A stretch of DNA of 45,145 nt from Blepharisma japonicum (taxonomy: Eukaryota > Ciliophora > Heterotrichea > Heterotrichida > Blepharismidae), in assembly GCA_949751835.1 (NCBI GenBank), contig CATKHK010000155.1:1-45145 (forward strand), in the 5' to 3' direction. Shown here piece after piece: positions 9,609 through 20,979 of the stretch (the stretch's first letter is position 1; each line of letters starts with the position of its first letter). The translations under genes and the position numbers were made by a program. Under the pieces are notes generated by a model. That model did no database searches. It was not told the origin of the DNA and saw only the letters and a list, made by a program, of their open reading frames with translations.

Positions 9609-10670
9609 TCTATAAGTCTCGCTTTTTTCGCACAAATAGCTCTTCTTTGATTTGCTATACAGCTCATCTATGCTTGTCTTTTCTAATAGCAAATATTTCC
9701 CCTCAGAATCTCTTATAGCCATCTCAATATTTCCAGAATCCCAGTCTACCTCAATTGTCCCAAAATTAAATTCCAATATCCTCGGCCCAATATTATAAGT
9801 AAAGCTCATGATTCCATAAGCAGGAATCCATACCAAAGGTCCAAATGTAGTAAAAACCGTATGGGTCATCCCGCTTGATGTGATCTCATAAATCGGGAAA
9901 TTCTCACATGTGTTTTTAAGAATTTCTCCCATATGGACATCACCAGATAATAAAATAACTCCAGGGGTTTTATTTAATAAATCGAGAAGTTTCTTGAAAG
10001 ATTTTCTGTGTCATCTTTCAGTTTTTATTCATCTTTCTTGGGAGTTTATTTGGAGCCCATTTCCTAGGATTGTGATATCTCCAGGGTTGTTTAGCTCATT
10101 TTCAAGCCATTTTCATTGGTCTTCTCCTAGTGAATCTCCTTCTAAGTCTCACTTATTGTCTCGAAAGGACCTTATGTCAACTAAGATTATTTTAATTGAT
10201 TTTCCTTTTTGTCCAAATGTATAACTATCATAAATTCCTTCATGCCTGAGCCTTTTGCTATTTTCTTCCTCCAAAAATTCCAAATATAGTATTTTCGCTT
10301 CACTTTTTAAATGAAAAGTTTTGTCCCCATCATTTATCCCATAATCATGATCGTCTCATACCCCAGTTAGCATTGTGGTATTTCTAAGCTCCTTATACCC
10401 AGGATTTTCTTTTAAATTATCATAAAGCTGCTTTCACGAGCTTAAATTTCTTGGATATGAGGCAATATAAAAATAGGGAATATCTGCATATACAGAATCT
10501 CCAAGCCAAATGTAAAGGTCTGGGGATCAATTTGTGATGGAATAAAAGATTTTAGGGTTGGGAGGTCTGTTATGATGATGACAAGAGCCAAAAGCAATTT
10601 TTGAGAGTGTTTTAGACTCATCTATAGGGAGGGAAAAGGCTATTGGAATTAATAGTAAAAATGGTCACAT
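9504..10670 (-). CDS. PhoD-like metallophosphatase, membrane-anchored
   Basis: A 388-residue frame with eight TGA Trp codons, the highest use seen here among complete genes (including residues 2, 48, 79 and 105). It starts with a short signal peptide (MWPFLLLIPIAFSLP). Metallophosphatase motifs follow in order: FGSC near residue 28, WLGDSVYAD at 55-63, VWDDHDYG at 104-111, LGNGLQ, and LSGDVHMGE at about 241-249 with the metal-binding His. These match the PhoD/alkaline phosphatase D-like branch of calcineurin-type phosphoesterases, which hydrolyse phosphomonoesters or diesters. A hydrophobic segment near the C-terminus (about residues 355-378) followed by RKYSKSY predicts a type I anchor with the catalytic domain in the secretory lumen or outside the cell. 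No introns. Its 3' end was copied into the left repeat arm at 3569-3673. Confidence 0.9.
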
Positions 10671-11188
10671 TATATTGCGAACACGTAAGCGAAATGATAA
10701 AAACTTATGAAATTTGGGATTTTTTATTAAATACTAGAAAGAAAAGTTGCAGCACTGGGGAGGATTTTTTATCCTATTAGTGTATAAATTGTAAAATTCT
10801 ATAGATTCTTTCAGATTAAAAATTTTAAATTTTGATGGGAAGAAATCAGAAGATAGAAGAACCATAGCTAATGCACAGCTTTCAAAAGGATTAATTCTTT
10901 GTTTTAGGCTTAAATTACATATTTTATAGCGACTGCTATGATAAATTTAAGCAGATAGGCATCTTGATGAGAATTTCAAAAGAAAAATTCGAACAATAAG
11001 ACAAAGTTGTGAAATATTTTTATTAAAATAAATGGTAGAGTAGAAAGAAATATTCTGGCATGAAGATAAGATTTATCATAATTAAGTTATAAGGTTAATA
11101 CTAATAAAATAGGGGGAAAAATATAATTTCATAAAAATGAAAAATTCCTTACCTATAGCAAGAATTAGTAAATTTTATTTATTACTAA
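10671..11188. other. AT-rich intergenic stretch
   Basis: No supported coding sequence. It contains the 5' flank of the PhoD-like gene and the 3' flank of SABATH-5. Confidence 0.5.
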
Positions 11189-12187
11189 TTAAAGTTTCTC
11201 AAGAACTATTGAATAATAGCTGGAAATGCTATTTTCAAAGTCTGTCCTATCTACAATATCTTCAATTTCTTTTTCTGCGAACCCATATATCCTGTCAACC
11301 TCTGCTTGACTTTTGGTAATTGCCCTTTCGAGAGGAGTTTTCATACTAACAGTCGCGAACTTTTTGATATGCTCAATATATTGTCTTGAGGCTCTACCTG
11401 GTGCCCGTGGCATATCTACACTTTTCGACTCTAACACTCTAAAATAATCACTGACTTCATCCAAAGCTCTCTTTATTTCTTCTGAGCTTCTTCTGTACAT
11501 TGGAATTGTTAAATTCCTTTTTTCCTCTTCATTGATAATTCCTTTAGAAAAAAGGTTCTCACTGGCTTCTTGCCAAATATTACTAATTAAGCTCTCGTGA
11601 TTTCGATCAGCGAATTGGAGAAGTAATCGACCTGAAGGAACAAGCTCTTTATATCTTAGCTTTAGGATAGAGACTAAATCTTTATGGGCATGCTCAGAAG
11701 CTAAGGTAAGAAATTCTGGATCTTCAGAGGCTGAAGGGATAATATGGTCTGGAGCGCTTAATGGTTCTGAGAGCCAGTGAATTGCTGATGAAGAAAACCC
11801 GATGTGAACTGTTTTTTCTGGAAGAATTTGCTCGTAGAAGGATAAGCCAATAGCTGAGAAGAAAGTGTTTGGGATTTTCCTGTAAGATTCGTGAGAGTCC
11901 ACAATTGTTTTAAACGCTTTCATTCAGTTGTTGTCAGGCAAGTCGTTATGAATTATATATATTGGCTGTTGAGAGCTTTCTCTGAATCTTTGTAAAATGC
12001 TAGTTAAAAAGACCATGGAATTGTAAACTTCCGATGAGCCATAGTCCGCTATAACAATTGTTCCATTTTCTGTTTCTTTTGCATAGTTTAAGCTGTCATA
12101 AAGAGTTTCAGTCGCCTTTAGAAGAACTCTTCTTTGATATGATGATGACTCGTTGTAGCTTTGAAAAGCAAATCCACCGGCTGCCAT
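11189..12187 (-). CDS. SABATH-family methyltransferase 5
   Basis: A 332-residue frame starting MAAGGFAFQSYNESS. TGA codes Trp at 11924-11926 in HNDLPDNNW, where SABATH-6 has TGG; conversely the Trp of AIHWLSEPLSAPDH is TGG here and TGA in SABATH-6. Motifs IADYGSSEVYNS, GLSFYEQILP, RYKELVPSGRLLLQFADRN and GIINEEEKRNLTIPMYRRSSEE are all present. It is a close sister of SABATH-6, of identical length, separated from it by 3.15 kb that includes a broken J-domain gene. The two form a subgroup distinct from SABATH-1 to -4 (SEPLSAPDH rather than SQPL). Confidence 0.9.
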
Positions 12188-14156
12188 TTATTTATTATAA
12201 ATTGAAAAAAAACTTTCTAAAGAAATCCATATCTGAACGAAAATGAAAGACTTAAATAGCTAAATTTTTTTTCTCACAAGGTATAAATAGCAAGAAGCTA
12301 AAAAATTTAGCTTATCGTTTAAATAAAAATTATTATATTTAAAGCAGTAGGTTTCTGTTGACAAAATTCTAAGCAGTTCCTTTTCAAAAAGGTCAGCAAA
12401 TTAATAAAAATTTAAATTTCATGTGACTGATAAACTTCAGTGAAAAGTACCTTTTATAAATTTGTGGAGTTGAATTATCATAAAGAACTGATTTCTTTTA
12501 TTTTGCTTACAAAAAACCCACAAGATGACATTCGGAGACACCATAAGTTAGATTCATTTTGGATTGGTTTTAATTCATAATATTTATAAAACCTAAAATA
12601 ATGAGCCTGCCTTTTACTCGAGAATTATTATGTTTAAAATAAAAGCTAAGCAGTTCATGAAATTTTAAATTTTTAATTGTTATAGCTTGAAGGTATTTTT
12701 CGATATGAAAATTCCAACCAGTAAACTTTGGATTTAAGCTTAATCGAAGCTAAAATATTTTTGATATGCTATAATTATAGCAAATTGAAAATAAAATACA
12801 CAAAGCTCTATTAGGTAACCATTTTACAGATTAAAGTTCCCATAATCATGTGTTGACAAAATTTTTTAACTCACTTAGAAATGGCAACTAGCATTGCTTT
12901 AACTCATAATAAAAAATTAGATATGCCATAAATTATTATTTGCTTATCTTCTAGACACAGATTATTACATTTTTATTCTATTTTTATAAAAATACCTAAA
13001 TATTATAATAATTTTTAAAAGGAATCCCACCTAGGCTAGCTGTAAGGTAAATACTTTCTAATATTTTAAAAATTATATAAAGGCTTTGGGAGAAAGCAAT
13101 GCTCCTTGAAATATATACTGACTTTTTCCATATTATCCTAAATTATTTAATTTTTATAATAAAGCATCTTTTTTCAAAAAAAGCCTGAATACTTAATATG
13201 GCTATAGAAACTGTAATATAATTTCTAAATTGGCTTAAATTAGGTTTTTTACATGAAATAATGGGAATTAATATAAATTATATCATAATTTTTATTTTTA
13301 GCATAAGTTTTATGATAAAAATCCTTTTTTCACTAGATAATGCCACAACAAACCAAATTCTGCAGTTTTATTTAAATACCAAATGTTTTATATTATGATA
13401 ATTTTATAACACAGAGTCTACTTACCTGGATAAATAATTTTACTCAATTCAAAACCCCTATTTAAAATGATAAAAATTGAATGATAAGAAGAAAAAGTTC
13501 ATAAATTTGATTTTGAAATTTTAGAGCAGACTTATGCCATAAGCAATGCCATTTCTCTTATTTTTACTATATTTTAGGTATTCCCTCAAAATTTTATTTT
13601 CAACAAAAGTGTACCATTAGTTACAGATTGATGAACTCTCTAGAAGTGAACCTATTTTCAAGAATTAAATAGGTGTTTGCTCTATTTTTGAAGTCTAAGG
13701 ATCAAAAATGGGCTTCTAGGAATAAAACATCATTTAAGGCTATATGCGAAAGGAATGGAGAATTAAAATATTGATAAAACTATTATTCTATGGCAGTTTG
13801 TTAATCTTGAAATTAACTCTATAGTTATTTTCAAATAAATACCATAAGGCCAAACAATTCTATAGCCGCATAGAAAGCTCAATATATAACCAATAATTAT
13901 TTAATTAAAATAAGTCTTCAAATAAATATAGAAATCAAAATGGCAATTAAAATTAGAACAATATAATTGAAGTTAATTGATAGTTTCTAAAGCCTATATT
14001 GTGCTAAATAAATTTTACTAATTTTCCCTAGTTTTAATTAGGATGGGAGCAGAACAGAATTACTTAAGACTTTCTACTACAAACTCCCTTAACAAGGTAA
14101 GAAAACCAAGTTTTTAATATTAAATTTCTTTAGCTTTTTATTATTTAAGCCCGCCA
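12188..14156. other. Long AT-rich gene-free stretch
   Basis: About 2 kb with stops in all frames even with TGA read as Trp. I found no relic of a window gene and no repeat array. It is unusually long for a heterotrich macronuclear chromosome. Confidence 0.5.
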
Positions 14157-14775
14157 TTAGCCATGAGCTTGTCTATATCCTTTAATAATCGCGTAAAACC
14201 CCATGTACTTGCAAAATTCTTGTTTTGCCCAATCTTGTCTTTCTGGATTTTTATCAGGGTGATATTCCAAAGCCTACTCCCTTTTCTTAGTTTCAACATC
14301 TTGATCGCTTGATGATTCACTCAGCTTAAAGGCTTTAAGAGCTGCATCGTATACATCTTTTTTTAAGAGAAGAGCTGTCTTCATCTCTTACTGCAACGGC
14401 TGTACTTCTTGACGATATATACTTCCCAACTTTATAGCCTGCAAATGCACCAATACCTGCTCCTATTGCTGTTCCAATCCCAGGACAAATGAGAGAACCT
14501 ATTACTGCACCAAGGCTTAGTCCTACTACGCCACAGGTAAGCCCTGCTGCTTCTTGATTAAGCAGAGATAAGGCTTCTCACCCTGTAATAGATCCCATGA
14601 ATCATCTTGCCAGGGTTTGTGCACATTGAAAAAGCACGTTTGTGAACAAAGAACTGAAGGGATCACTATAGATGCTTACATTTCTAGTTGTATTAGCTTT
14701 AACAACTGCTGTCGTAGATGCTATTATCCCATCGATTGCTTGGCATCGCTTTTTGGATGGCTGCTCTCTTTCCAT
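14157..14775 (-). pseudogene. Broken J-domain protein with glycine-zipper segment
   Basis: From ATG 14775 the frame gives about 140 codons, including two TGA Trp and a glycine-zipper hydrophobic stretch (GLTCGVVGLSLGAVIG then GTAIGAGIGAFAGYKVGKYI), typical of membrane-inserting Gly-rich segments. A frameshift near 14370-14390 is needed to continue into DVYDAALKAFKLSESSSDQDVETKKRE. Then comes an in-frame TAG, then ALEYHPDKNPERQDWAKQEF, the HPD motif of a DnaJ J-domain, ending at TAA 14157. The J-domain is also too short just before HPD (the usual YRxLA is missing). No 15-16 nt GT...AG intron repairs either lesion. J-domains stimulate Hsp70 ATPase; this copy is probably dead. Confidence 0.7.
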
Positions 14776-15341
14776 GGCTATTATTTAATAGGGTTAAAAT
14801 TGATTTCTATAATTTTATTATTATAATTAGAAATAGTTTTCAGATTTTGTTTATTAATGTGTAAGAAATTAAGATATAAATTAAAGAAATAATCATTTTG
14901 GAAATAAATATAATTAAATTGATAAGATAAGTTCATATAAGTATGAATAAATAGTTGAAGTTAGAGTATAACTCTGGTTTTAATAAAAATATAAGTTAAT
15001 AAATTAGATATTTAAAATAAATATTAAATCAGCTAAAGCTATCGATTTAAATGAGTCTGAAATATTTCCATATAGAAATTAAGGAAATAAAATTAAATAT
15101 TTCTCTTAAAAATTTAGTCTATTGGCGCGAGATTTACAATAAGATTTTTATCAATAATTAAAGAGTTTTGCTTATTTATATATCTACAGAGTTGTTTTAT
15201 GACAGATTAAAGTATTGAAACAAATGAACCAAGAAATTAAAATAATTAATGAAAAAAATTAGAATTAAAAAATATTCATAAAATTCGTGATTTATTATTT
15301 TCAATTAATAATTTCAGATTTATTTTAAGACCATAATTGTT
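14776..15341. other. AT-rich intergenic stretch
   Basis: No coding sequence supported. It lies upstream of the J-domain relic and downstream of SABATH-6. Confidence 0.5.
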
Positions 15342-16340
15342 TTAAAGTTTCTCAAGAATTATTGAATAATAGCTGGAAGTGCTATTTTCAAAGTCCGTCC
15401 TATCTACAATGTCTTCAATTTCTTTTTCTGCAAACTCAAAAATCCTATCCACCTCCGCCTGTCCTTTAGTAATTGCTCTTGCAAGAGGAGTTTTCATGCT
15501 TACTGCTGCGAATTTTTTGATATGCTCAATATATTGTCTTGAGGCTCTGCCTGGAGTCCTTGGCATGTCTACACTTTTAGATTCTAGCACTCTATAATAA
15601 CCATGAACTTCATCTAAAGCGCTTTGTATTTCTTCAGCGCTGCGTCTGTACATTGGAATTGTTAAATCCCTTTTTTCCTCTTCATTGATAATTCCTTTAG
15701 AAAATAGGTTTTCACTGGCTTCTTGCCAAATGTTACTGATTAAGCTTTCATGGGTTCTATCGGCAAATTGAAGTAATAGCCGGCCTGAAGGGACAAGTTC
15801 TTTATATCTAAGCTTTAAGATGGAGACCAAATCTTTGTGAGCATGCTCAGAAGCTAATGCAATAAATTCTGGATCTTCAGAGGCTGAAGGGATAATATGG
15901 TCTGGAGCGCTTAATGGCTCTGAGAGTCAATGAATTGCTGATGAAGAAAATCCGATATGAACTGTTTCTTCTGGAAGAATTTGCTCATAAAACGATAAAC
16001 CTATAGCCGAAAAGAAAGTGTTTGAGACTCTCCTATAGGATTCATTAGAGTCGACAATCGTTTTAAACACTTTTATCCAGTTGTTGTCAGGCAAGTCATT
16101 ATGAACTATATATATTGGCTGCTGAGAGCTTTCTCTGAATCTCTGCAAAATATTACTTAAAAAGACCATGGAATTATACACTTCTGATGAACCATAATCA
16201 GCGATTGTAATAACTCCCTTTTCAATTTCTTTTATATAGTTTAAACCGTCAAAAAGGGCATCAGTCGCCTTTAAAAGGATTCTTCTTTGGTATGAAGAAG
16301 ATTCGTTGTAACTTTGGAAAGCAAATCCGCCAGCAGCCAT
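15342..16340 (-). CDS. SABATH-family methyltransferase 6
   Basis: A 332-residue frame starting MAAGGFAFQSYNESS, with one TGA Trp at 15927-15929 (AIHWLSEPLSAPDH). IADYGSSEVYNS, HNDLPDNNW, GLSFYEQILP, RYKELVPSGRLLLQFADR and GIINEEEKRDLTIPMYRRSAEE are intact. It is the nearest relative of SABATH-5, with the same length and differences scattered over the whole protein. A SAM-dependent methyltransferase of small molecules is the family role; the acceptor is unknown. It is the rightmost member of the cluster. Confidence 0.9.
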
Positions 16341-17279
16341 TTATTAATTATAGGGTTCATTATCATCAACCTGATTAAGCCACATTTTAATAACTAACAT
16401 GACAGTTCAAGAAAAATCCTTACATTGTAAAAATTTTTACCATGGCTCCTTAGGTTTTAAATTTAAAGCTCCTAGGGCGCATTAAGCGTAAAAGTTGGCG
16501 CTTTAGGGACCTATCCAATTTAAAAAATTATTTCCAGAAAATTCGTTAATTAGTCATCCTTTATAATTATATTTTTATAAAATATTTTTTATTTGTTAAA
16601 GGGATTCTAACTACCTAAAGAAAATTTCTTAAATGCCTCCAATCTTCTTTTCATGCTCCTAATTTTTGTAGCTTAACCTTTAAGATCATCATTAATTTAA
16701 GCAAAACTGCCTGGCCAGTGCAACCTTATACCCAGTGAATAGATAAACTTTGGTTTTTTTTTAATTTTTGCCTATATTATATCTGCCAAGAAAGTATCTT
16801 CTCAGTACAGACAAAGTAGGAATCAGCTAGAGCATTTTATTTTCACGACTATTTTTTTCCTTTTTATACAAGCAATACAAATTTTTTAATTAAGAAATTA
16901 TATTAGACAGCATGATTTGAATTTTCACTAAATGTTAGGAATTTTAGCATACGAAGATATCTTTTTATCAAAATAATTTTTATGACACAATTCGTATATT
17001 TAAAAAAACGTCTATGAAGTTTCCATATTTTATACTCAATTATATAAATTAAACAAAATCATGAATATTTGCTCAATGCAATTTTTTTGTTGAATTAGAT
17101 AAAAATTTAAAAAATTCTTAAACTTTTTATTAAAATGCAATGATAAGAATTAAATAAATTAAAAAGTCAAATCTTTTTTTAACTCAATAAATCATACAAA
17201 ATGTAAATTTATCTTAAAGTTTCCAAAATTATATTTATAAGTCTTTATATCAATTAAACTCAATGAGAATTTATTAGGA
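16341..17279. other. AT-rich intergenic stretch
   Basis: No gene supported. A slightly GC-richer patch near 16450-16515 has imperfect short inverted repeats of no clear meaning. Confidence 0.5.
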
Positions 17280-18458
17280 TTATTGATAAGCTGAAACCAG
17301 AAGCAAAATAGTCCAAACACTCATCGGAATTGCACAAATCAAATACATAAACAGATACACCTTTGAGATGTTATCTACTTGATTTTTATGAATCACACAA
17401 ATCATAAGCAGTTGTAGCGATGTAGGAGATGCAAAAGTTACACCTACCATGATTACCATAACGCGGTTCTATATAAATTTTACAACTACTCCAGCCCAAT
17501 ATAAAGGAAAAAGCATTGCAGCCCCAAAAATAGGCATGACGACCATTTTGCCAACCATAATCAAATTTAAGCAGGTCCTATGTAAAAATTACCAGCTAAT
17601 ATCTGCTTCTGGTGGGTATCCTTGGCTTAAGTTTGATCCAAGCATAAGGTTTATGATGGGTGAAGCGCACGCTCCAATGCTGGTCATGGCTGCGAATAAG
17701 TTGTTCTTAAACACAGCTCCAGACCCTGCAAAAACATACTCCTTCATGTATGGGATCAAGGCTAAAGGCACTGACACCAAAGTTGCATAAATTGGAGGAT
17801 TTAAGGTCTTTTTGATTTTCCAAAGCCATGAATTTTCGTTTACTTTACTTGTCCCATTACGACTATCACTTTCCAATAGCTCAATTTCATTGGTATTTTT
17901 TGGAGTAATTGCTGGCTTCATCATCCTTCATAATCCTTACCCATAAGCAAAAGTCCACTTATAAACAGTAATAAACACTGTATAAATAAGCACTATCTCG
18001 GTAGCCTTATTTTTAAAATGATGGTCTGGCTTGGTGATTGAATTGTTCCCCAGTACTGATGCATAAACCAAAGGAATTGCAGTTGTGTCTTGAAAAGCGA
18101 TGCAAGCCTTCATGAGTTTGGCTAATTCTGTGTCTGCGTGGGTGAGTTTCCCAAAAAGCCATCCCACTCCATAGCCTATAAAAATGTGAACTAAATAGCC
18201 CTTACGTGAACAAAATACAAATAGCAAGCCAAATTCACCCATTTGGCTGACACTGAACTCATTTATCATTTCACAGAACAGCAAACATGGCAAAATGACC
18301 CATAGGGTCACTTTTGACATTGTCTCTGTGCCGGATTTTGAAAGTCACTGAATGATTTATACCCCTTTGCGTGTTATAAAGATCCCTGCAGAGGCCTCAG
18401 CGATTATAATAAGGGCACCATCAATAGCAACGATAATTGAATCAGTGACTATGGACAT
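17280..18458 (-). CDS. Auxin-efflux-carrier (AEC/PIN-like) transporter with four 15-nt introns
   Basis: Removing introns at 18348-18362, 17926-17940, 17578-17592 and 17469-17483 gives a continuous frame of 372 residues from ATG 18458 to TAA 17280. The product is strongly hydrophobic: an N-terminal half with MSIVTDSIIVAIDGALIIIA and ITRKGW, then LWVILPCLLF, a hydrophilic loop (PAITPKNTNEIELLESDSRNGTSKVNENSW), and a C-terminal half ending MVIMVGVTFASPTSLQLLMICVIHKNQ. The two-bundle layout with a central loop, the IGACASPIINLMLGSNL segment and the SPTSLQ motif fit the auxin efflux carrier family (Pfam Mem_trans), found across eukaryotes including non-plants. TGA codes Trp right after intron 1. 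The substrate is unknown; some family members sit in the ER. Each intron restores frame or removes an in-frame TAA/TAG. Confidence 0.85.
17469..17483 (-). other. 15-nt intron 4 of the AEC-type gene
   Basis: GTAAAATTTATATAG on the minus strand. It lies between codons and removes the in-frame TAG at its own 3' end. A at position 10. Confidence 0.85.
17578..17592 (-). other. 15-nt intron 3 of the AEC-type gene
   Basis: GTAATTTTTACATAG on the minus strand. It splits a Trp codon (TG|G) and removes an in-frame TAA. A at position 10. Confidence 0.85.
17926..17940 (-). other. 15-nt intron 2 of the AEC-type gene
   Basis: GTAAGGATTATGAAG on the minus strand. It splits a Gly codon and removes an in-frame TAA. 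A at position 10. Confidence 0.85.
18348..18362 (-). other. 15-nt intron 1 of the AEC-type gene
   Basis: GTATAAATCATTCAG on the minus strand. It sits between complete codons (GGG and TGA) and removes an in-frame TAA. A at position 10. Confidence 0.85.
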
Positions 18459-19315
18459 ATATTTTTATACCATTATTCAAAGTTATTTTTATTATCTTCA
18501 ATTAAATTGATGCCATTTTCTTCAACCATTTCATCGCTGTTGCATTAATATGAATGTTGAATTATTTCTCCCAGCTAAAATGATGCAATTAATAAAAAAA
18601 GGCTTCATGCGAGGCGTATTTATTTAAAAAATTTAAGAATTATCTCTCATTTAAGAATTAATGAAAAAATTGGAATATAAACTTTATTAAATTGAGTTAC
18701 TATTTTTGAATTTAAAATGCTTTCTTTGTTGACTTTTGAACTAATTATTTGTCCTTTGCAAAATTTCTTAAAAAATGGTAAAGAGAATTGTGAAATTTAG
18801 GGAATTTGATATAAAATAATTTTTGCTTATAAATATGCTGTCTACTTCAGAAAATCAGCCAATATAAATTAAATCATTGATATTGACTCTCTGGTTGTGT
18901 GTTTAGATGCTATTCAAAAATTCGAGCTTACTATAATATTTATTGCATTTTTATGTTCTGCTGCTTTGTTATATTATTGAATATATAAATTACTTTAATA
19001 TAAAAATACTTTAAAATAATTTAATTGAGTATTCTGATCAAAAATTATTTAAATTTAACCCTATTAAAGCTAAAAATTTAGCCATTTTCAAATAATTATC
19101 TCACAATAGTTTCAAGACTGTTAATATAAACGAAAGAATACCAATTTTACGTGAATTTTGTCTTATATTGATATAGTTAAGCCTACAACAGCAAAAACTA
19201 ATATTAAATATAAAATGTTTTGGCTCAGCAATAGCTTGCTTAGGCATTTCTAATAGTGCAATTTCTCTTTATATTCAAGAGTCTTAGAATTAACATAATA
19301 TTTTAAATCTAATTA
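18459..19315. other. AT-rich intergenic stretch
   Basis: No coding sequence recognised. Confidence 0.5.
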
Positions 19316-20041
19316 TCAATCGATTTCACCCATATCAATTGAACACATTGCTTCGGAGTGGTAAATCCCGCAATCGTTATCACTTTCTTCTTCACAGAGC
19401 CATTCAGATCTCTTTACAATGCTTTCCAATTTTTCACAATTCAGATGCAATGAATTATTTTCCATTGATTTTGCAATATCTTGAAGGTAATTAATTTGAC
19501 TTAAATAATCCATCACTTCTACTCTATAGCTGTAGCTTATGATATTCAGGTACTCGATTTCCATTAGCTGAATATCAATTAAGCAGAAACCTTCTATATT
19601 TTTGTAGTCTGAGGCAGAAATAAAGGCATTATCTGAGATTCTCTGTGCTACTAATGTAGACATGAGCAATATATTTTTTCAGTTGCTGCTCATTAGTGGG
19701 ATATTTGAGTATAGCATGAATTTTTTAATGTACACTGCTGTCAATATTAAGCATTCAGCACTAAATTTAAATTCTTTGTTCAAATATATGATGAATTCCG
19801 AGATTTCTTGGATGCTCACAGCATTGTAGCTTTGCGAGCTATCTTGATAGGAAAAGTATTCACTTTCGGGTATCTTTTCAGGGCTTGCGATTCAATTGTT
19901 ATCACGCAATTGCTGGAAGAAATTTTCAATATCCAGATATAGAGCCCTTGCAATAGAAGAGGTCAAACCTATGACATCAGGATTTCTTGAACTTAGCCAT
20001 AGGGAAGAAGTTGAAGGTGAGCCAGTAGCTTTTGAGGTCAT
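19316..20041 (-). CDS. P-type (Pho80-like) cyclin 1
   Basis: A 241-residue frame from ATG 20041, with two internal TGA Trp codons (NNWIASPEK and SSNWKNILL). The middle has the P/U-type cyclin-box pattern: EISEFIIYLNKEFKFSAECLILTAVYIKKF, then NWKNILLMSTLVAQRISDNAFISASDYKNIEGF, then LMEIEYLNIISYSYRV. These correspond to the Pho80 segments ..AIYYIDR.., ..LTA..VA.K..D....N..YA.IGG.. and ..LE..FL..V.Y... The tail is acidic with SEWLCEEESDNDCGIYHSEAMCSIDM. P-type cyclins bind Cdk partners (Pho85/Cdk5-like); no kinase partner can be assigned from the window. Closely related to cyclin 2. Confidence 0.8.
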
Positions 20042-20546
20042 TTTGCTAATTTATAGCCTATGAAAAAGATGCAACTGAAGTGAAGCTAAAGAGTTATTGA
20101 AGGTTTTAGCAAAGATTTTTATGTGAAAGTTTATCGGCATTTAAAATAACTGTTGAACCATAAAAAATGCTATTTAAAATAAAATTGATTATTAATATAT
20201 TTTTTATTTGGAATTTGATTGGAAATTTAGTTTTTACATTTTAGGGCAAAATTAAGCTTTTTATTATTTATTACGTGGCGAGTTTCTAGTTGATTTTTAC
20301 ATTTTTACTATTAGTGCTATTTTAAATATCTTAATGAATTACATATAAACAGTTCTTTAATTTTCTACTTATCCATTAAATTTTAATTGTTCTTTTATAT
20401 ATATAACTTTATGTAAATTTTGTAATTTAACATTAAATGCAATACTAATGAAATTCTAATTCGGGTCAGAATAATTAGTAAAATTAGAAAAATCATTTCT
20501 TTATTTCATATTTGTTAAAGGGAGTAAAAGATCAGCCTTAGCTATA
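20042..20546. other. AT-rich intergenic stretch
   Basis: No coding sequence recognised. Confidence 0.5.
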
Positions 20547-20670
20547 TTAGTTGCTCGTTTGTTCAGCGAAATCTATATTTATGCACATATCTGCTTCGAT
20601 TTCATATATTTGAGAGCTTTCTTTGCTTTTTTGTGATATTTTCGGTCTTGCTAGCTATTTTCTGTGCGAT
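20547..20670 (-). pseudogene. Possible cyclin C-terminal tail fragment
   Basis: The minus strand reads KISQKSKESSQIYEIEADMCINID before TAA at 20547-20549. This resembles the tail of cyclin 3 (KSKEIPQ...NIYASETIYCINTI). It would be the missing end of the relic at 20980-21540, separated from it by about 300 bp of unrelated sequence. The match is short, so this is tentative. Confidence 0.35.
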
Positions 20671-20979
20671 TTAGAATTAATAAATTATCTTATATATGAG
20701 AAATTTGCTAAAATTGGGGTAGAAGCTCAGCTAATTAAAAGTTTTTGCTAGAATATGGCGATATCATAAATCGCGTCATTTTATTTTATTTGACTGCTAC
20801 ACATTAATAATAGTGAGATGAGGGTCTATTCTGTGTGCAGACTGCTTTCGAGTTCCTTATAATTGAGCTTCTTCTCTTTAACTAAGCGGTTGGGCTAGAT
20901 GCATCAAAAATTTGAGTTCAAGCAATGAATATCATTATATAAAATTTAAGAAAATTCATAAAATATAAAGGAGTAAGTG

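Noticed and set aside
14370-14420. Mini-intron to repair the J-domain gene
   Set aside because: The only 15-nt GT...AG candidate here keeps the wrong frame and lacks the A at position 10.
16450-16515. Imperfect inverted repeats in a GC-richer patch
   Set aside because: Stems are only 5 bp or contain mismatches; not distinguishable from chance.
20830-20880. tRNA-like T-loop wording near 20850
   Set aside because: No acceptor, D or anticodon stem can be folded around it.
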